Shown piece after piece: positions 32,864-41,392 of a DNA stretch of 64,000 bases (its first letter is position 1; each line of letters opens with the position of its first letter). This DNA is from Candidatus Dormiibacter spiritus. GTDB taxonomy: Bacteria > Chloroflexota > Dormibacteria > Dormibacterales > Dormibacteraceae. Made by a program: the position numbers and the translations under genes. The DNA is taken from assembly GCA_003244185.1 (NCBI GenBank), contig QHBT01000008.1, positions 1-64,000 on the forward strand, in the 5' to 3' direction. The notes beneath the pieces are model-generated. The model did not search any database and was not told the origin of the DNA. It saw only the letters and a list, made by a program, of their open reading frames with translations.

Positions 32864-33718
32864 TTGAGGGCTGACTGGCTCTTCGTGGACGGCTCAAGCT
32901 TGATCTTTCGCGCCTTCTATGGAGTGCCGCAGACGGTGTTGGCGCCGGACGGTCGCCTGGTCAACGCCGTTCGCGGCTTCCTCGACACGCTGGCCCGCCT
33001 CATCTACGCCCGCCGCCCGAACCTCCTGGCGGTGGCCAGCGATGAGGACTGGCGGCCGCAGTGGCGGGTGGACCTGATTCCCAGCTACAAGTCGCATCGC
33101 GTGGCCGAGCCTGTCCCCGATCTGCTTGAGCCCCAGTTCCCGCTCATCCACGAGCTCCTCGCGGCCGTTGGCGTTGACTTCGTCGGCGTGCCGGACTATG
33201 AGGCGGAGGACGTGATAGCGACCTGGACTGCCAGGGCAATGGGCATGCGCATCGAGGTCGTGAGCGGGGACCGCGATCTCTTTGCGCTCGTCTCCGACCA
33301 GATCAAGGTGCTCTATCCCGAGCGCAAGGGCCTGGCCGAGGTCGACGACGCTGAGCTCCAACGGCGGTACGGGGTCCCGGGTGCGCTGTACGGCGACTTC
33401 GCGGTCCTCCGGGGCGACCCCTCCGACGGCTTGCCCGGCCTGCCGGGAGTGGGGCCGAAGACCGCTGCTGAGCTGGTCAAGCGGCACGGCGGCGTGCGCG
33501 GGCTGATCACATCCGGTCGGTACAGCGAGGCGCAGCGCGATTATCTCGAGCGAGCGCTGCTGACGGTGCTGCCCATCCGGGATGCCCCCGTGGAGCTGCC
33601 GACCGGCCGCCGGGACGCCTATCCCACCAACCCCGAATTGGCCTCCGAGCTGGGTCGCCAATACGGTGTCTCCAGCTCGGTCGACCGCCTCGTCGGGGCC
33701 CTGCAGAGCAAGCGCTGA
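32864..33718 (+). CDS. 5'-3' exonuclease (polymerase I N-terminal-domain type)
   Basis: This flap/exonuclease of about 284 residues resembles the N-terminal domain of DNA polymerase I as a separate protein: LFVDGSSLIFRAFYGVP, DYEAEDVIATWTARA, VSGDRDLFALVSDQIKVLYP, and helix-three-turn motif LRGDPSDGLPGLPGVGPKTA. Acidic metal ligands are in place. It would remove RNA primers or flaps. The start is uncertain: no ATG or GTG lies near the domain, TTG 32864 fits best, and the long upstream frame is antisense to the membrane-protein gene. Confidence 0.88.
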   Translation: MRADWLFVDGSSLIFRAFYGVPQTVLAPDGRLVNAVRGFLDTLARLIYARRPNLLAVASDEDWRPQWRVDLIPSYKSHRVAEPVPDLLEPQFPLIHELLAAVGVDFVGVPDYEAEDVIATWTARAMGMRIEVVSGDRDLFALVSDQIKVLYPERKGLAEVDDAELQRRYGVPGALYGDFAVLRGDPSDGLPGLPGVGPKTAAELVKRHGGVRGLITSGRYSEAQRDYLERALLTVLPIRDAPVELPTGRRDAYPTNPELASELGRQYGVSSSVDRLVGALQSKR

Positions 33719-33881
33719 ACGGGCCAGCGGACACGCCTCTGACGCTTGTCAGGAGCATCCCGCGTGAGGGGCCACTCAACGGATTCGCAGCCCGCCACCA
33801 GGATCGACCCTCAACCAGGCCCTTACAGAAGGCTGACCTTCCGCAGCGCCCTGCATTGCAACACCCGGGCAGAGTGAGGTC

Positions 33882-34391
33882 ATGAACATTCCGAGCGTTT
33901 CCCTGGCCACCAAGCTGGCCGCCGGTGCTGTCGGCCTCCTGATCGTCGGCGGTGGCGCCGCTGCCGTCATTCACGACCGGCAGATCGGCGGTCAGACCAC
34001 CGTTCAAGCCGCGGCTCCGGCTCCGTCCAGCAGTCCCTCACCGGGGATGCACTCACCTGCCACTGCCAAGAACAAGGCGTCCGCCATGCAGCTGCGCATT
34101 GCGATCGGCACCGCTGAAGCTCAGGTCCTCGGCATCAACCGGACGGAACTGGCAGCCGATTTGAAGCAGGGCAAGACAGTCCAGCAGCTTGCGAGTGACA
34201 AGGGCCTGACGGAGGACCAGTACCGCAGCCAGTACCAGGTCGCGCTGAAGCCGCTTCTGGCTCCGCTGGTTCAGAACGGAACTCTGACGAGCGCACAGGA
34301 GAACAGGGTCCTCCAGGCCAAGACGATCCCGAACTGGAACAAGGTTGCCAAGAAGCCCGCCACCAGCCCGAGTCCCTCACCGCAGACCTAA
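33882..34391 (+). CDS. Membrane-anchored or secreted hypothetical protein
   Basis: This 169-residue protein has an N-terminal TM or signal segment (LAAGAVGLLIVGGGAAAVI), then a Pro/Ser linker, and a helical domain with EAQVLGINRTELAADLKQGK followed by TVQQLASDKGLTEDQYRSQY, the kind of repeated helical unit seen in secreted actinobacterial or Chloroflexota proteins of unknown function. It ends in a Ser/Pro tail. A strong hairpin follows its stop. Confidence 0.7.
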   Translation: MNIPSVSLATKLAAGAVGLLIVGGGAAAVIHDRQIGGQTTVQAAAPAPSSSPSPGMHSPATAKNKASAMQLRIAIGTAEAQVLGINRTELAADLKQGKTVQQLASDKGLTEDQYRSQYQVALKPLLAPLVQNGTLTSAQENRVLQAKTIPNWNKVAKKPATSPSPSPQT

Positions 34392-34410
34392 AAGCCTCCT
34401 TCCTATCCAA

Positions 34411-34445
34411 ACGGACCGCGGGAAGCCGGGCTTCTCGCGGTCCGT
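34411..34445 (+). terminator. Probable intrinsic terminator
   Basis: Arms 34411-34420 (ACGGACCGCG) and 34436-34445 (CGCGGTCCGT) are perfectly complementary. Inside them GAAGC and GCTTC pair too, giving a stem of about 15 bp around a short loop. A weak T-containing tail (GTTTGCC) follows. It fits termination of the secreted-protein gene ending at 34391. Confidence 0.65.
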
Positions 34446-34543
34446 CCGTTTGCCGTCACAGGCCGGCAGTTTCAGAGACGTCCAGTGACAATTCCAACTG
34501 GCTCTCCGCGTAGACCTGGCGGCCGCTGGCTAAATTCTCTGGC

Positions 34544-34756
34544 GTGCCGTCGAAGATCGGGCTTTGCGCCAGTTGCGGTTTCGCCGCTCGCGTCAGTGGT
34601 GCGCGCAGCGAGTTTTGGTTCTGTCGGCTCTCGCAAACCGACTTTCGCTTTCCGCGCTATCCCCGCCTACCTGTGACCTCTTGCTCCGGCTATTCGCCGG
34701 TGCAGCGGTCTCACGCCGGCGGCGAGGAGCCGCAGACGGATCGGCCAGAACCGTAG
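34544..34756 (+). CDS. Small conserved Cys-containing protein (RFPRYP type)
   Basis: This 70-residue frame from GTG 34544 contains GLCASCGFAARVSGARSEFW, then FCRLSQTDFRFPRYPRLPV and TSCSGYSP. I recognise this as a widespread small-protein pattern (C-x2-C, C-R-x-S-x2-D-x-RFP-x-YP-x-LPV-x2-C-x-GY) found in many high-GC bacteria, of unknown function, possibly zinc-binding. The tail after residue 52 is not part of the conserved core. A -10-like TAAATT (34531-34536) lies seven bases before the start. Confidence 0.7.
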   Translation: MPSKIGLCASCGFAARVSGARSEFWFCRLSQTDFRFPRYPRLPVTSCSGYSPVQRSHAGGEEPQTDRPEP

Positions 34757-34983
34757 CCAGGCGGGCGTTATCTCGGTAAGGTGGAGAGCCAGAGAGCTGA
34801 ACCGCTCGAAGTAGAGGCGGAAGGCGGTCGGGGGCGGTCTTCGAAAGGCAATTGGATTCTTAGAACTCGAATGATTTGTATTGGAACTCACAGGCTGGGG
34901 CTTCGGTGCTGACCACCCAACCGATCCGAGGGCACAATGAGCTGCGAGAGACAGAAGGGCCGGTCTCCGAGCACACAGCCAGG

Positions 34984-35631
34984 ATGGAACACCCGCCAGG
35001 CTCGGTGGTTCTCCAGGACGCCGTGGCCGGCTATGGCACCCGGAAGGTCCTGGACCGCATCACCTGCAGCTACGCGCCCGGCCAGTTCGTGATGGTGACC
35101 GGCGCCTCGGGGGCCGGCAAGACGACCTTCATGCGCCTGCTCTACGGGGTTGTGCGCCTGCGTTCCGGAGAGGGCTTTGTCGATGGCATCGACCTGCGCC
35201 GGCTCTGGCCGTGGCAGGTCTCGGGGCTCCGTCGGCGACTGGGCTTCGTGTTCCAGAGCTACGAGCTGCTGCCGCATCTGACTGCTCTCGAGAACGTGCG
35301 GCTTCCGCTCGAACTGGCACAGTGGTCGATCGAGTCACCGGAGGATGTGGCCCATCATGCCCTGAGGCGGGTAGGACTGGCGGACCTCGCCGACCGGCGG
35401 CCCGATCACCTCTCCGGCGGCCAGCAGCAGCGAGTCGCCATCGCGCGCGCGATCGCTCACCAGCCGCGCATTCTGCTTGCGGACGAGCCGACCGGCAACC
35501 TTGACACAATCGCCACCTGGCAGGTGCTCGACCTGCTGGCGGAGCTGAGCGAGGATGGCATGACAGTTCTCCTCGCCACGCACGATGCCACCGCCCTCCA
35601 GCACTTCGACGGAGAGGTGCTGCGCTTGTGA
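34984..35631 (+). CDS. ftsE: Cell-division ATP-binding protein FtsE
   Basis: This ABC ATPase of about 215 residues has Walker A VTGASGAGKTTFMRLLYGVV, Q-loop FVFQSYELLPHLTALENV, signature HLSGGQQQRVAIARAIAHQP, and Walker B ILLADEPTGNLD. It pairs with FtsX, encoded immediately downstream with a four-base overlap, to transmit ATP-driven motion that activates septal peptidoglycan hydrolases. ATG 34984 gives a normal FtsE N-terminus. Longer starts at 34905 or 34876 would add a non-conserved extension. Confidence 0.92.
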   Translation: MEHPPGSVVLQDAVAGYGTRKVLDRITCSYAPGQFVMVTGASGAGKTTFMRLLYGVVRLRSGEGFVDGIDLRRLWPWQVSGLRRRLGFVFQSYELLPHLTALENVRLPLELAQWSIESPEDVAHHALRRVGLADLADRRPDHLSGGQQQRVAIARAIAHQPRILLADEPTGNLDTIATWQVLDLLAELSEDGMTVLLATHDATALQHFDGEVLRL

Positions 35632-36566
35632 GTTCCGCCTCGTCACCAGCCTTCGCGCGAAAGGTGGGCCGCCAGCTGAATGCGGTCCGCCGCCACGCCT
35701 TGAGCCTCTTGGCTTACTCGTGGCACTGGCAGCGTCCGCACCTGATCTCCTGGGCGGGCTCCGTGATCGTGGTCGGCAGCCTGATGGCTCTAGCAGCGTC
35801 CGTTCAGCTCACGGTGACGCTGGTCGGCGGGGCGGTCGAGAGGGAGATGCAGTCAGCCTCTCAGATTCAGGTCTTCCTGGCCGACGAGGCCAAGCCAGAG
35901 GACGTGAGCGCGCTGACGGCTCAACTGAAGGCCATGCAGGGAGTGAAGGGCGTGCAATATCGGAGCAAGGCGGAGGCGGCCAAGCTGGCCAGCCAGGACA
36001 GCCAGCTCGCCCCGCTCAGCAACGGCGCCCAGAGCAATCCCTATCCGGCCACGCTCGTCGTCGATGTGCAGGATCCCGCGGTGGGCGGCCGGGTGGCCGA
36101 GGCCGCCCAGAAGAGCGCCGCGGCTGACCGTCAGGTGCCCGTCTCCTACACCCCGGAGGATGCTCGCAAGCTGAGCCGCATCCTCGACGTGCTGCGCTTC
36201 GGTGCCCTGGCCCTGGACCTCGGGGTGGCGCTGGTCGCCACCATGGCCGCCCTGCGGTTGTTCCGCTCCGAAGCGCGGGCTCGGCGGCAGGAGCTGCGCA
36301 TTCTGGCCCTGGTGGGCGTGCGGCCGACGGTGCTGCGCGCGCCGCTGCTCTTCCAAGCGCTGAGTGTCGCGCTGGCCGCCTCAGCGCTGACTCTGCTTGC
36401 GCTCTGGTGGCTCGGCACTACCCTGCCCAAGGGACTCAGCTACGCGCTGCCGTTCCTGACGCTCAGCCATCCACTCATCGCCGCCAGGGACATTGGCTTA
36501 GTCACGGTGGTGGGAAGCTGCGTTCTGCTCGGTAGCTCCGCTCTGCTGGTGCGGGTGCCGAAGTGA
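35628..36566 (+). CDS. ftsX: Cell-division permease-like protein FtsX
   Basis: This 312-residue membrane protein has the FtsX layout: cytoplasmic N-terminus, TM1 (SWAGSVIVVGSLMALAASVQ), an extracytoplasmic loop with QIQVFLADEAKPEDVSALTA and GVKGVQYRSKAEAAKLASQD, then three TM helices at the C-terminus. It has no transport substrate. The external domain normally engages a hydrolase or its adaptor, here probably the coiled-coil CHAP protein encoded next. GTG 35628 overlaps the ftsE stop. Confidence 0.92.
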   Translation: MSSASSPAFARKVGRQLNAVRRHALSLLAYSWHWQRPHLISWAGSVIVVGSLMALAASVQLTVTLVGGAVEREMQSASQIQVFLADEAKPEDVSALTAQLKAMQGVKGVQYRSKAEAAKLASQDSQLAPLSNGAQSNPYPATLVVDVQDPAVGGRVAEAAQKSAAADRQVPVSYTPEDARKLSRILDVLRFGALALDLGVALVATMAALRLFRSEARARRQELRILALVGVRPTVLRAPLLFQALSVALAASALTLLALWWLGTTLPKGLSYALPFLTLSHPLIAARDIGLVTVVGSCVLLGSSALLVRVPK

Positions 36567-37792
36567 AGCGGCTCATCCTGTGTTTCGCGCTCCTCTTCGC
36601 GTTCTCGCCGGCTGCCGCGGCCGCCGCCTCTCCGCCAGCTACAGCGTCGCCCTCACCCAGCCCCAGCCCCAGCCCAACGCCCTCGGCGACCCCGAGCGCG
36701 CCGCCGACGGCTTCTCCCAGCGCCGCCCCCACTCCGAGCCGCAGCCCGTCGCCCAGCCCCAGCCCCAGCGCCTCGCCGGGAGGCCCGCCGCCGCCGCCCA
36801 GCCCCGAGCAAAAGCTGCTGGCCGAGGTGCTGGCGGCGCTCGATCAGGCGCAGGCTGAGCAGAAGGCCGGCGAGAGCCAGCTGGCACCTTTGAACGGCCA
36901 GATCGAGCTCGCCCGTGCCCATCAATCGGCCGCCGACAAACAGGCAGCGCAGGACCAGGCGGAGATCGACTCGCTGCGCCGTTCGATCAGCGCGAACGCC
37001 CGCCAGCGGTACGAGACGCGGGGGCTTGACCTGCAGCGCTTGCTCAACGCTCGCAGTCTCTCTGACGTCTGGGCGACTGCTGCCGAGTCGAGGCTGGTGG
37101 CGGATCGCTCCCAGCGCCTGCTGGAGAGGCTGCAGTCAATTCAGTCGCGGGACAAGAACTCCCGCAGCACAGCCCGGACGGAGCTGAACAAGCTGCTTAT
37201 TCAGCGAAGCACTCTGCTGGACCGGCTGACCAGGGTGAAGCAGAAGATCGACGCGCTGAAAGCCTCCCTCCACGGGGCGTCCGACAAGGTGGCCGCCCTC
37301 CATGGATTCAACAACGGCAGCGGTGTCGTCGGCGGTCTCGTCGAGAGCGACGCTGGCGGCTGGGTGCCCACCTCCGCCCTAGCCAACACGACGGGCGCTC
37401 CCGGTCAGTGCACTTGGTACGCCGAACAGCTCTGGTACCTCATCTCCGATCCCAACAGCCCTTCAGTGATGGGCGACGGGGCCGACGTGGCGCCGAATCT
37501 CTCGAAGGCGACCGGCCGCCCGATCCAGCTCGAGCCGGAGCCCGGCGCGATAGTGTCTTGGGAACGCCCGCTGCTCGATCCCTACCACGGTCATGTCGCG
37601 TACATGGCGGCGGTGGAGCGGAGTGCCGATGGGCAGGTCGTCTCCTACACGGTGTGGGAGATGAACTATGTGGGGCCTTTTCGGGTGGACACGCGCCAGA
37701 TCCCCTGGTCAGGCACCAACCCCCAGATAGTCTTCCTGGCCCCGCCCCAGCCCATCGACCCGATCGCCGAAGAGGCAGCGCTCAAGCACTGA
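36563..37792 (+). CDS. Secreted coiled-coil CHAP-domain peptidoglycan hydrolase (PcsB-like)
   Basis: This 409-residue exported protein has a signal peptide (1-22), a Pro/Ser/Thr-rich linker of about 60 residues, a long coiled coil (about 88-240: LAEVLAALDQAQAEQKAGES onward), then a CHAP amidase/endopeptidase domain with nucleophile C283 (GQCTWYAEQLWYL) and catalytic H344 (YHGHVAYMAAVE). The order matches PcsB/CwlO-type hydrolases activated by FtsEX. It overlaps ftsX by four bases, forming an ftsE-ftsX-hydrolase operon for daughter-cell separation or wall growth. Confidence 0.9.
   Translation: MKRLILCFALLFAFSPAAAAAASPPATASPSPSPSPSPTPSATPSAPPTASPSAAPTPSRSPSPSPSPSASPGGPPPPPSPEQKLLAEVLAALDQAQAEQKAGESQLAPLNGQIELARAHQSAADKQAAQDQAEIDSLRRSISANARQRYETRGLDLQRLLNARSLSDVWATAAESRLVADRSQRLLERLQSIQSRDKNSRSTARTELNKLLIQRSTLLDRLTRVKQKIDALKASLHGASDKVAALHGFNNGSGVVGGLVESDAGGWVPTSALANTTGAPGQCTWYAEQLWYLISDPNSPSVMGDGADVAPNLSKATGRPIQLEPEPGAIVSWERPLLDPYHGHVAYMAAVERSADGQVVSYTVWEMNYVGPFRVDTRQIPWSGTNPQIVFLAPPQPIDPIAEEAALKH
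36643..36795 (+). repeat. Low-complexity CCC/AGC-rich coding repeat
   Basis: This in-frame Pro-Ser/Pro-Thr repeat encodes the linker of the CHAP hydrolase. The DNA is a near-tandem array of CCCAGC-like hexamers and is therefore prone to length change by slippage. Confidence 0.7.
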
Positions 37793-37913
37793 CGCGCGGC
37801 CGCCGCAGCCTTGTGGTCGAAGTCTGCGGTTGCTAGAGGGCCGATCACGCGTCCGGTGTGCAGCACCTGATATGCCCAATCTCAGCCTGATGTTGTGTAG
37901 TTGCGGGAGCCAG
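37793..37913. other. Intergenic, nothing recognised before the MITE
   Basis: A short spacer between the hydrolase stop and the element. No terminator is obvious. Confidence 0.4.
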
Positions 37914-37921
37914 GGCTATTT

Positions 37922-38225
37922 TGTCCGGTCCCCGAGATCTTGAGAAGCCGAGCAGGCATTTTGCGTCCTCCCCCCGCAGCGCGCGGGGGGAGGCCCGGAG
38001 GGGGGCGTCAGCGGCCCGCCTTGCCCCCGCCGCCCTGTGGTGAGACCCTTGCGTCCAAGGTCCGTCAACCCCCTCTCGAGCCCCCGGCAGCTGCGGCGAG
38101 ATGCCCCAGGAACGAAATGGCGGTTCTGGTCCAGCCTGCAATCCAAGGCCCCCCACCTGCCTCCCCCCGGCGCGAGGGGAGGACGACCTCAACCGAGAGC
38201 GTCTCAGCTACTCGGGGACCGGACA
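37922..38225. mobile_element. MITE-like non-coding element with 15-bp TIRs and 8-bp target duplication
   Basis: Perfect 15-bp terminal inverted repeats lie at 37922-37936 (TGTCCGGTCCCCGAG) and 38211-38225 (CTCGGGGACCGGACA). They are flanked by the direct repeat GGCTATTT at 37914-37921 and 38226-38233. The inner arms are also imperfectly inverted: each holds a CGTCCTCCCC hairpin (37967-37993, with an 11-bp perfect stem, and 38160-38182). The 304-base interior has no credible protein. The right target copy contains the TAG stop of the adjacent SDR gene, so insertion occurred at that gene's 3' end without altering its product. It was presumably mobilised in trans. The family is not assigned. Confidence 0.85.
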
Positions 38226-38227
38226 GG

Positions 38228-38995
38228 CTATTTGCCGCCCGTCACGCCTCCGTCGACGACGAGGCCTGAGGCCATTACGAAGCGCGATTCATCGGAGGCC
38301 AGGTAGAGGGCGGCGTAGGCCACGTCCTCCGGGCGCCCCAGGTCGCCGCCCAGCTGGCGCTTGCGGATGGAGGCGTAGCCCTCCTCCGGGTCGGCATACG
38401 ACTCCTTCAGGTAGCGGTCGACGAAGGGCGTCAGGATGGTGCCCGGCATCAACGCGTTGACCCGGATGCCGTGGGGGGCTAGATCCACCTGCATCGACTT
38501 GGTCATAGCCAGCACCGCACCCTTGGAAGCGGCGTAGGAGACGCGGCGGGCGAGGCCGATGTCGGCGATGCAGGAAGACATGTTGATGATGCTGCCCGCC
38601 TTCCGCTCGATCATGAGCGGCACGACCGCCCGGGTCATCAGGTACACGCCGCGCACATTGACTGCCATGACCCGATCGAAGAGGTCAGGCTCAGTCTCCA
38701 GCACGTCACCCACGCCGGCTATGCCTGCATTGTTGAAGAGCACGTCGATTCGACCAAAGCGCTCAGCAGTCCAGTTGGCGAGCGAGCGGGTGTCCTCCGG
38801 GTCCGTCACATCCGCGCGGCGCGGCTCAGCTGTGCCGCCGGCGTCGTTGATATCGGCTGCCGTGGAGCCCGCGCTGGCCTCGTCCACGTCGCTCGCCACG
38901 ACTGTCGCGCCCTCCCGGCCGAAGAGCAAGGCGGACGCCCGACCGATGCCTGACCCGGCTCCCGTGATGACGCAGATCTTGTTCTCCAACCTCAC
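38228..38995 (-). CDS. SDR oxidoreductase of the L-fucose pathway
   Basis: This classical SDR of about 255 residues has TGAGSGIGRASALLFGREGA (coenzyme motif), NNAGIAG, catalytic Ser in NMSSCIADIG, YAASK (Tyr-Lys), and C-terminal ASGLVVDGGVTGGK. Position next to fuconate dehydratase and an FAH-family gene suggests L-fucose dehydrogenase or 2-keto-3-deoxy-L-fuconate dehydrogenase. GTG 38995 is chosen because GGAGGGG lies upstream. A MITE is inserted directly after the stop codon. Confidence 0.85.
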   Translation of the reverse strand: MRLENKICVITGAGSGIGRASALLFGREGATVVASDVDEASAGSTAADINDAGGTAEPRRADVTDPEDTRSLANWTAERFGRIDVLFNNAGIAGVGDVLETEPDLFDRVMAVNVRGVYLMTRAVVPLMIERKAGSIINMSSCIADIGLARRVSYAASKGAVLAMTKSMQVDLAPHGIRVNALMPGTILTPFVDRYLKESYADPEEGYASIRKRQLGGDLGRPEDVAYAALYLASDESRFVMASGLVVDGGVTGGK

Positions 38996-39033
38996 GGCAC
39001 CTACCCCTCCTGTTCCGTTGAGCAATGCGGCAA

Positions 39034-40356
39034 CTAGGCCGATTCCCTGGAGCGAAGCCCCTGCCACGTGGGACCGTCGGGATACGCGTACTGAGCCAGC
39101 GACTCTGGTTTCATCTCGATGCTGTAGCCCGGTGCGCTCGGCGCCTCGTAATGGCCGTGCGAGATGCGACAGGGGTCGAGGAAGTGCTCATGCAGGTGGT
39201 CGACGAACTCGCAGATGCGGTTCTCCAGCGAGGCGCCGACGGCAATGTAGTCGAAGATCGCCAGGTGCTGCACGTATTCGCAGAGACCCACCCCGCCGGC
39301 GTGCGGGCAGACCGGGACGCCGAACCTCGCCGCCAGGAGGAGTACCGCCAGCACCTCGTTGACGCCGCCCAGGCGGCAGGCGTCGATCTGGCAGTAGTCG
39401 ATGGCCTGCGCCTGCAGCAGTTGCTTGAAGATGATGCGGTTCTGGACGTGCTCCCCGGTCGCGACACCGATGGGATGCACTGCTTGGCGAATGGCTCGGT
39501 GGCCGAGCACGTCGTCAGGACTGGTCGGCTCCTCGATCCACATCGGGTCGACTTCGGCCAGGGCCGCCATGGCCGTGATCGCCTGCTCGACGCCCCAAAC
39601 CTGGTTGGCGTCGACCATGAGCTTCATCTCGGGGCCCATTGAGGAGCGGAGAATGCGGGCCCGGCGGAGATCGGTTTCTGCATCGGCGCCCACCTTCATC
39701 TTGATGTGGCTGAAGCCCTGCTGCTTGGCCGTCTCGACCCGGCCGGGCAGGCTCTCCTCGCTATAGCCGAGCCAGCCGGCAGAGGTGGTGTAGGCGGGAA
39801 AACCGTCGCTGAGGATCTTCGCCTCTCGCTCGGCGCGGCCGCTCAGCCTGCTCCGCAGCAGCTCGATCGCCTCGCCCGGCTTCAGCACATCCTCGATGTA
39901 GCGGAAGTCGATGCAGTCGACCACCTGCTCCGGGCTGAAGTCGCTGAGCAGCTTCCAGAGAGGCTTTCCCTCCACCTTGGCGTAGAGATCCCAGACGGCG
40001 TTGATCAGGGCGCCGGTGGCGAGATGGATCACGCCCTTCTCGGGACCGAGCCAGCGCAGCTGAGAGTCGCCGACCAGGCTCCGCCAGAAGCCACCAAAGT
40101 CGGCTGTGATGTCCTCCAGGTCGCGACCGACCACATGGTGCTGCAGCGCCTGGATGGCTGCCACGCACAGTTCGTTGCCGCGGCCGCAGGTGAAGGTGAG
40201 GCCGTGGCCGGCCAGGCCCTGGGCATGGTCGGTCTCCAGGACGACGTACGCCGCCGAGTAGTCGGGGTCCACGTTCATAGCGTCAGAGCCGTGCTTCTCG
40301 AGCGAGGTGGGGAAGCGCACGTCGTGCGTGACAGCACCGATGATGCGCGTCGGCAT
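39034..40356 (-). CDS. L-fuconate dehydratase (enolase superfamily)
   Basis: This 440-residue enolase-superfamily enzyme closely matches the FucD type. N-terminal [20 protein letters not shown] and [16 protein letters not shown] are typical. Catalytic lysines lie in HIKMKVGAD, metal ligands in [18 protein letters not shown] and ATGEHVQNR, and the catalytic His in CPHAGGVG. It dehydrates L-fuconate to 2-keto-3-deoxy-L-fuconate. It lies 38 bases upstream of the SDR gene and is divergent from the FAH-family gene. Confidence 0.93.
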   Translation of the reverse strand: MPTRIIGAVTHDVRFPTSLEKHGSDAMNVDPDYSAAYVVLETDHAQGLAGHGLTFTCGRGNELCVAAIQALQHHVVGRDLEDITADFGGFWRSLVGDSQLRWLGPEKGVIHLATGALINAVWDLYAKVEGKPLWKLLSDFSPEQVVDCIDFRYIEDVLKPGEAIELLRSRLSGRAEREAKILSDGFPAYTTSAGWLGYSEESLPGRVETAKQQGFSHIKMKVGADAETDLRRARILRSSMGPEMKLMVDANQVWGVEQAITAMAALAEVDPMWIEEPTSPDDVLGHRAIRQAVHPIGVATGEHVQNRIIFKQLLQAQAIDYCQIDACRLGGVNEVLAVLLLAARFGVPVCPHAGGVGLCEYVQHLAIFDYIAVGASLENRICEFVDHLHEHFLDPCRISHGHYEAPSAPGYSIEMKPESLAQYAYPDGPTWQGLRSRESA

Positions 40357-40558
40357 GGGCGGGATCATAGCGACGTGAGCGAACCGCCGCTGAAGGCCAG
40401 CGGCTTTGGCCGCCATGCGATGTGACGCTGGGCCGCCCCGACTGGCCGGGGTTGACCACGCTAGCCGACTGATCGGGGCGGCGGCGCGTCGAAAACTGCC
40501 ATCCTGTGCTAAAGGCCCCTTACGCCTCGTCAACTTTGGCTCGGAGGAACCGACAGTC

Positions 40559-41371
40559 ATGATTCTGATCTCGCACCACACCCCGAGGGGAATCGCCCTG
40601 GCCAGCAAGGATGGCGGCGGCACAGTTCGCGACCTGGGGACACCGGACCTGGCTGCCGTGATGGCCGGCGGTCTACCGCCGGCAGGAGCCGAGCTGGAGG
40701 AGGCGCAGCTCATGCTTGCTCCCTGCGTGCCGAATCCGGGCAAGATCATCTGCGTCGGTCTCAACTACCGGCGTCACGCCGCCGAGGCGGGAATGGCAGT
40801 GCCGGAGACCCCAGTGCTGTTCAGCAAGTTCAACAACGCGCTGGCCGCCGCTGGCGAGGACATCCCGCTGCCCGCGGTGGCCGAGCAGTACGACTACGAG
40901 GCGGAGCTGGCGGTTGTGATCGGCAAGCGCGCTCAGAACGTCGCCGAGGCTCAGGCGCTGGACCATGTCTTCGGTTACTGCAACGCCAACGATCTCTCAG
41001 CGCGGGAGCTGCAGGCGCGGACCAGCCAGTGGCTGCTCGGCAAGTCGCTGGACCACTTTTTGCCGATCGGCCCCTACCTGGTCAGCAAGGAGGAGATCCC
41101 CGACGTGACCCGGGTCGGCATCCGCTGCTTCCTTAACGGCGAGAAGCGGCAGGACTCGACGATCGCGGACCTGATCTTCGGCGTGGAGGAGCTCGTGAGC
41201 TACCTGAGCCGCCATCTCACGCTGGAGCCGGGCGACATCATCTCCACGGGCACCCCCGAGGGCGTGATTCTCGGTCGCGCCGAGAAGGTCTGGCTCAAGC
41301 CCGGCGATCAGGTGGTGGTCGAGGTCGACGGCCTGGGCCGGCTGAGCAACCGGCTGGTCGCGCCGGCGTGA
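40559..41371 (+). CDS. Fumarylacetoacetate hydrolase-family protein, probable L-2,4-diketo-3-deoxyfuconate hydrolase
   Basis: This 270-residue FAH-family enzyme has [38 protein letters not shown], metal ligands in [18 protein letters not shown], the [14 protein letters not shown] Asp, and [20 protein letters not shown]. Next to FucD and an SDR it most likely cleaves the diketo-acid intermediate of oxidative L-fucose degradation to pyruvate and lactate. A Shine-Dalgarno CGGAGGAA lies before ATG 40559. Confidence 0.9.
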   Translation: MILISHHTPRGIALASKDGGGTVRDLGTPDLAAVMAGGLPPAGAELEEAQLMLAPCVPNPGKIICVGLNYRRHAAEAGMAVPETPVLFSKFNNALAAAGEDIPLPAVAEQYDYEAELAVVIGKRAQNVAEAQALDHVFGYCNANDLSARELQARTSQWLLGKSLDHFLPIGPYLVSKEEIPDVTRVGIRCFLNGEKRQDSTIADLIFGVEELVSYLSRHLTLEPGDIISTGTPEGVILGRAEKVWLKPGDQVVVEVDGLGRLSNRLVAPA

Positions 41372-41392
41372 GAGCGGGGACCGGCCCGCCGT

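Noticed and set aside
34876-34983. Upstream TTG/GTG starts for ftsE
   Set aside because: They would add about 30 residues not seen in FtsE proteins. ATG 34984 gives the normal N-terminus.
37967-38182. GC-rich palindromes considered as CRISPR or independent REP repeats
   Set aside because: There are only two mirror-image hairpins, no spacing pattern, and both lie inside the MITE arms, so they are part of that element.
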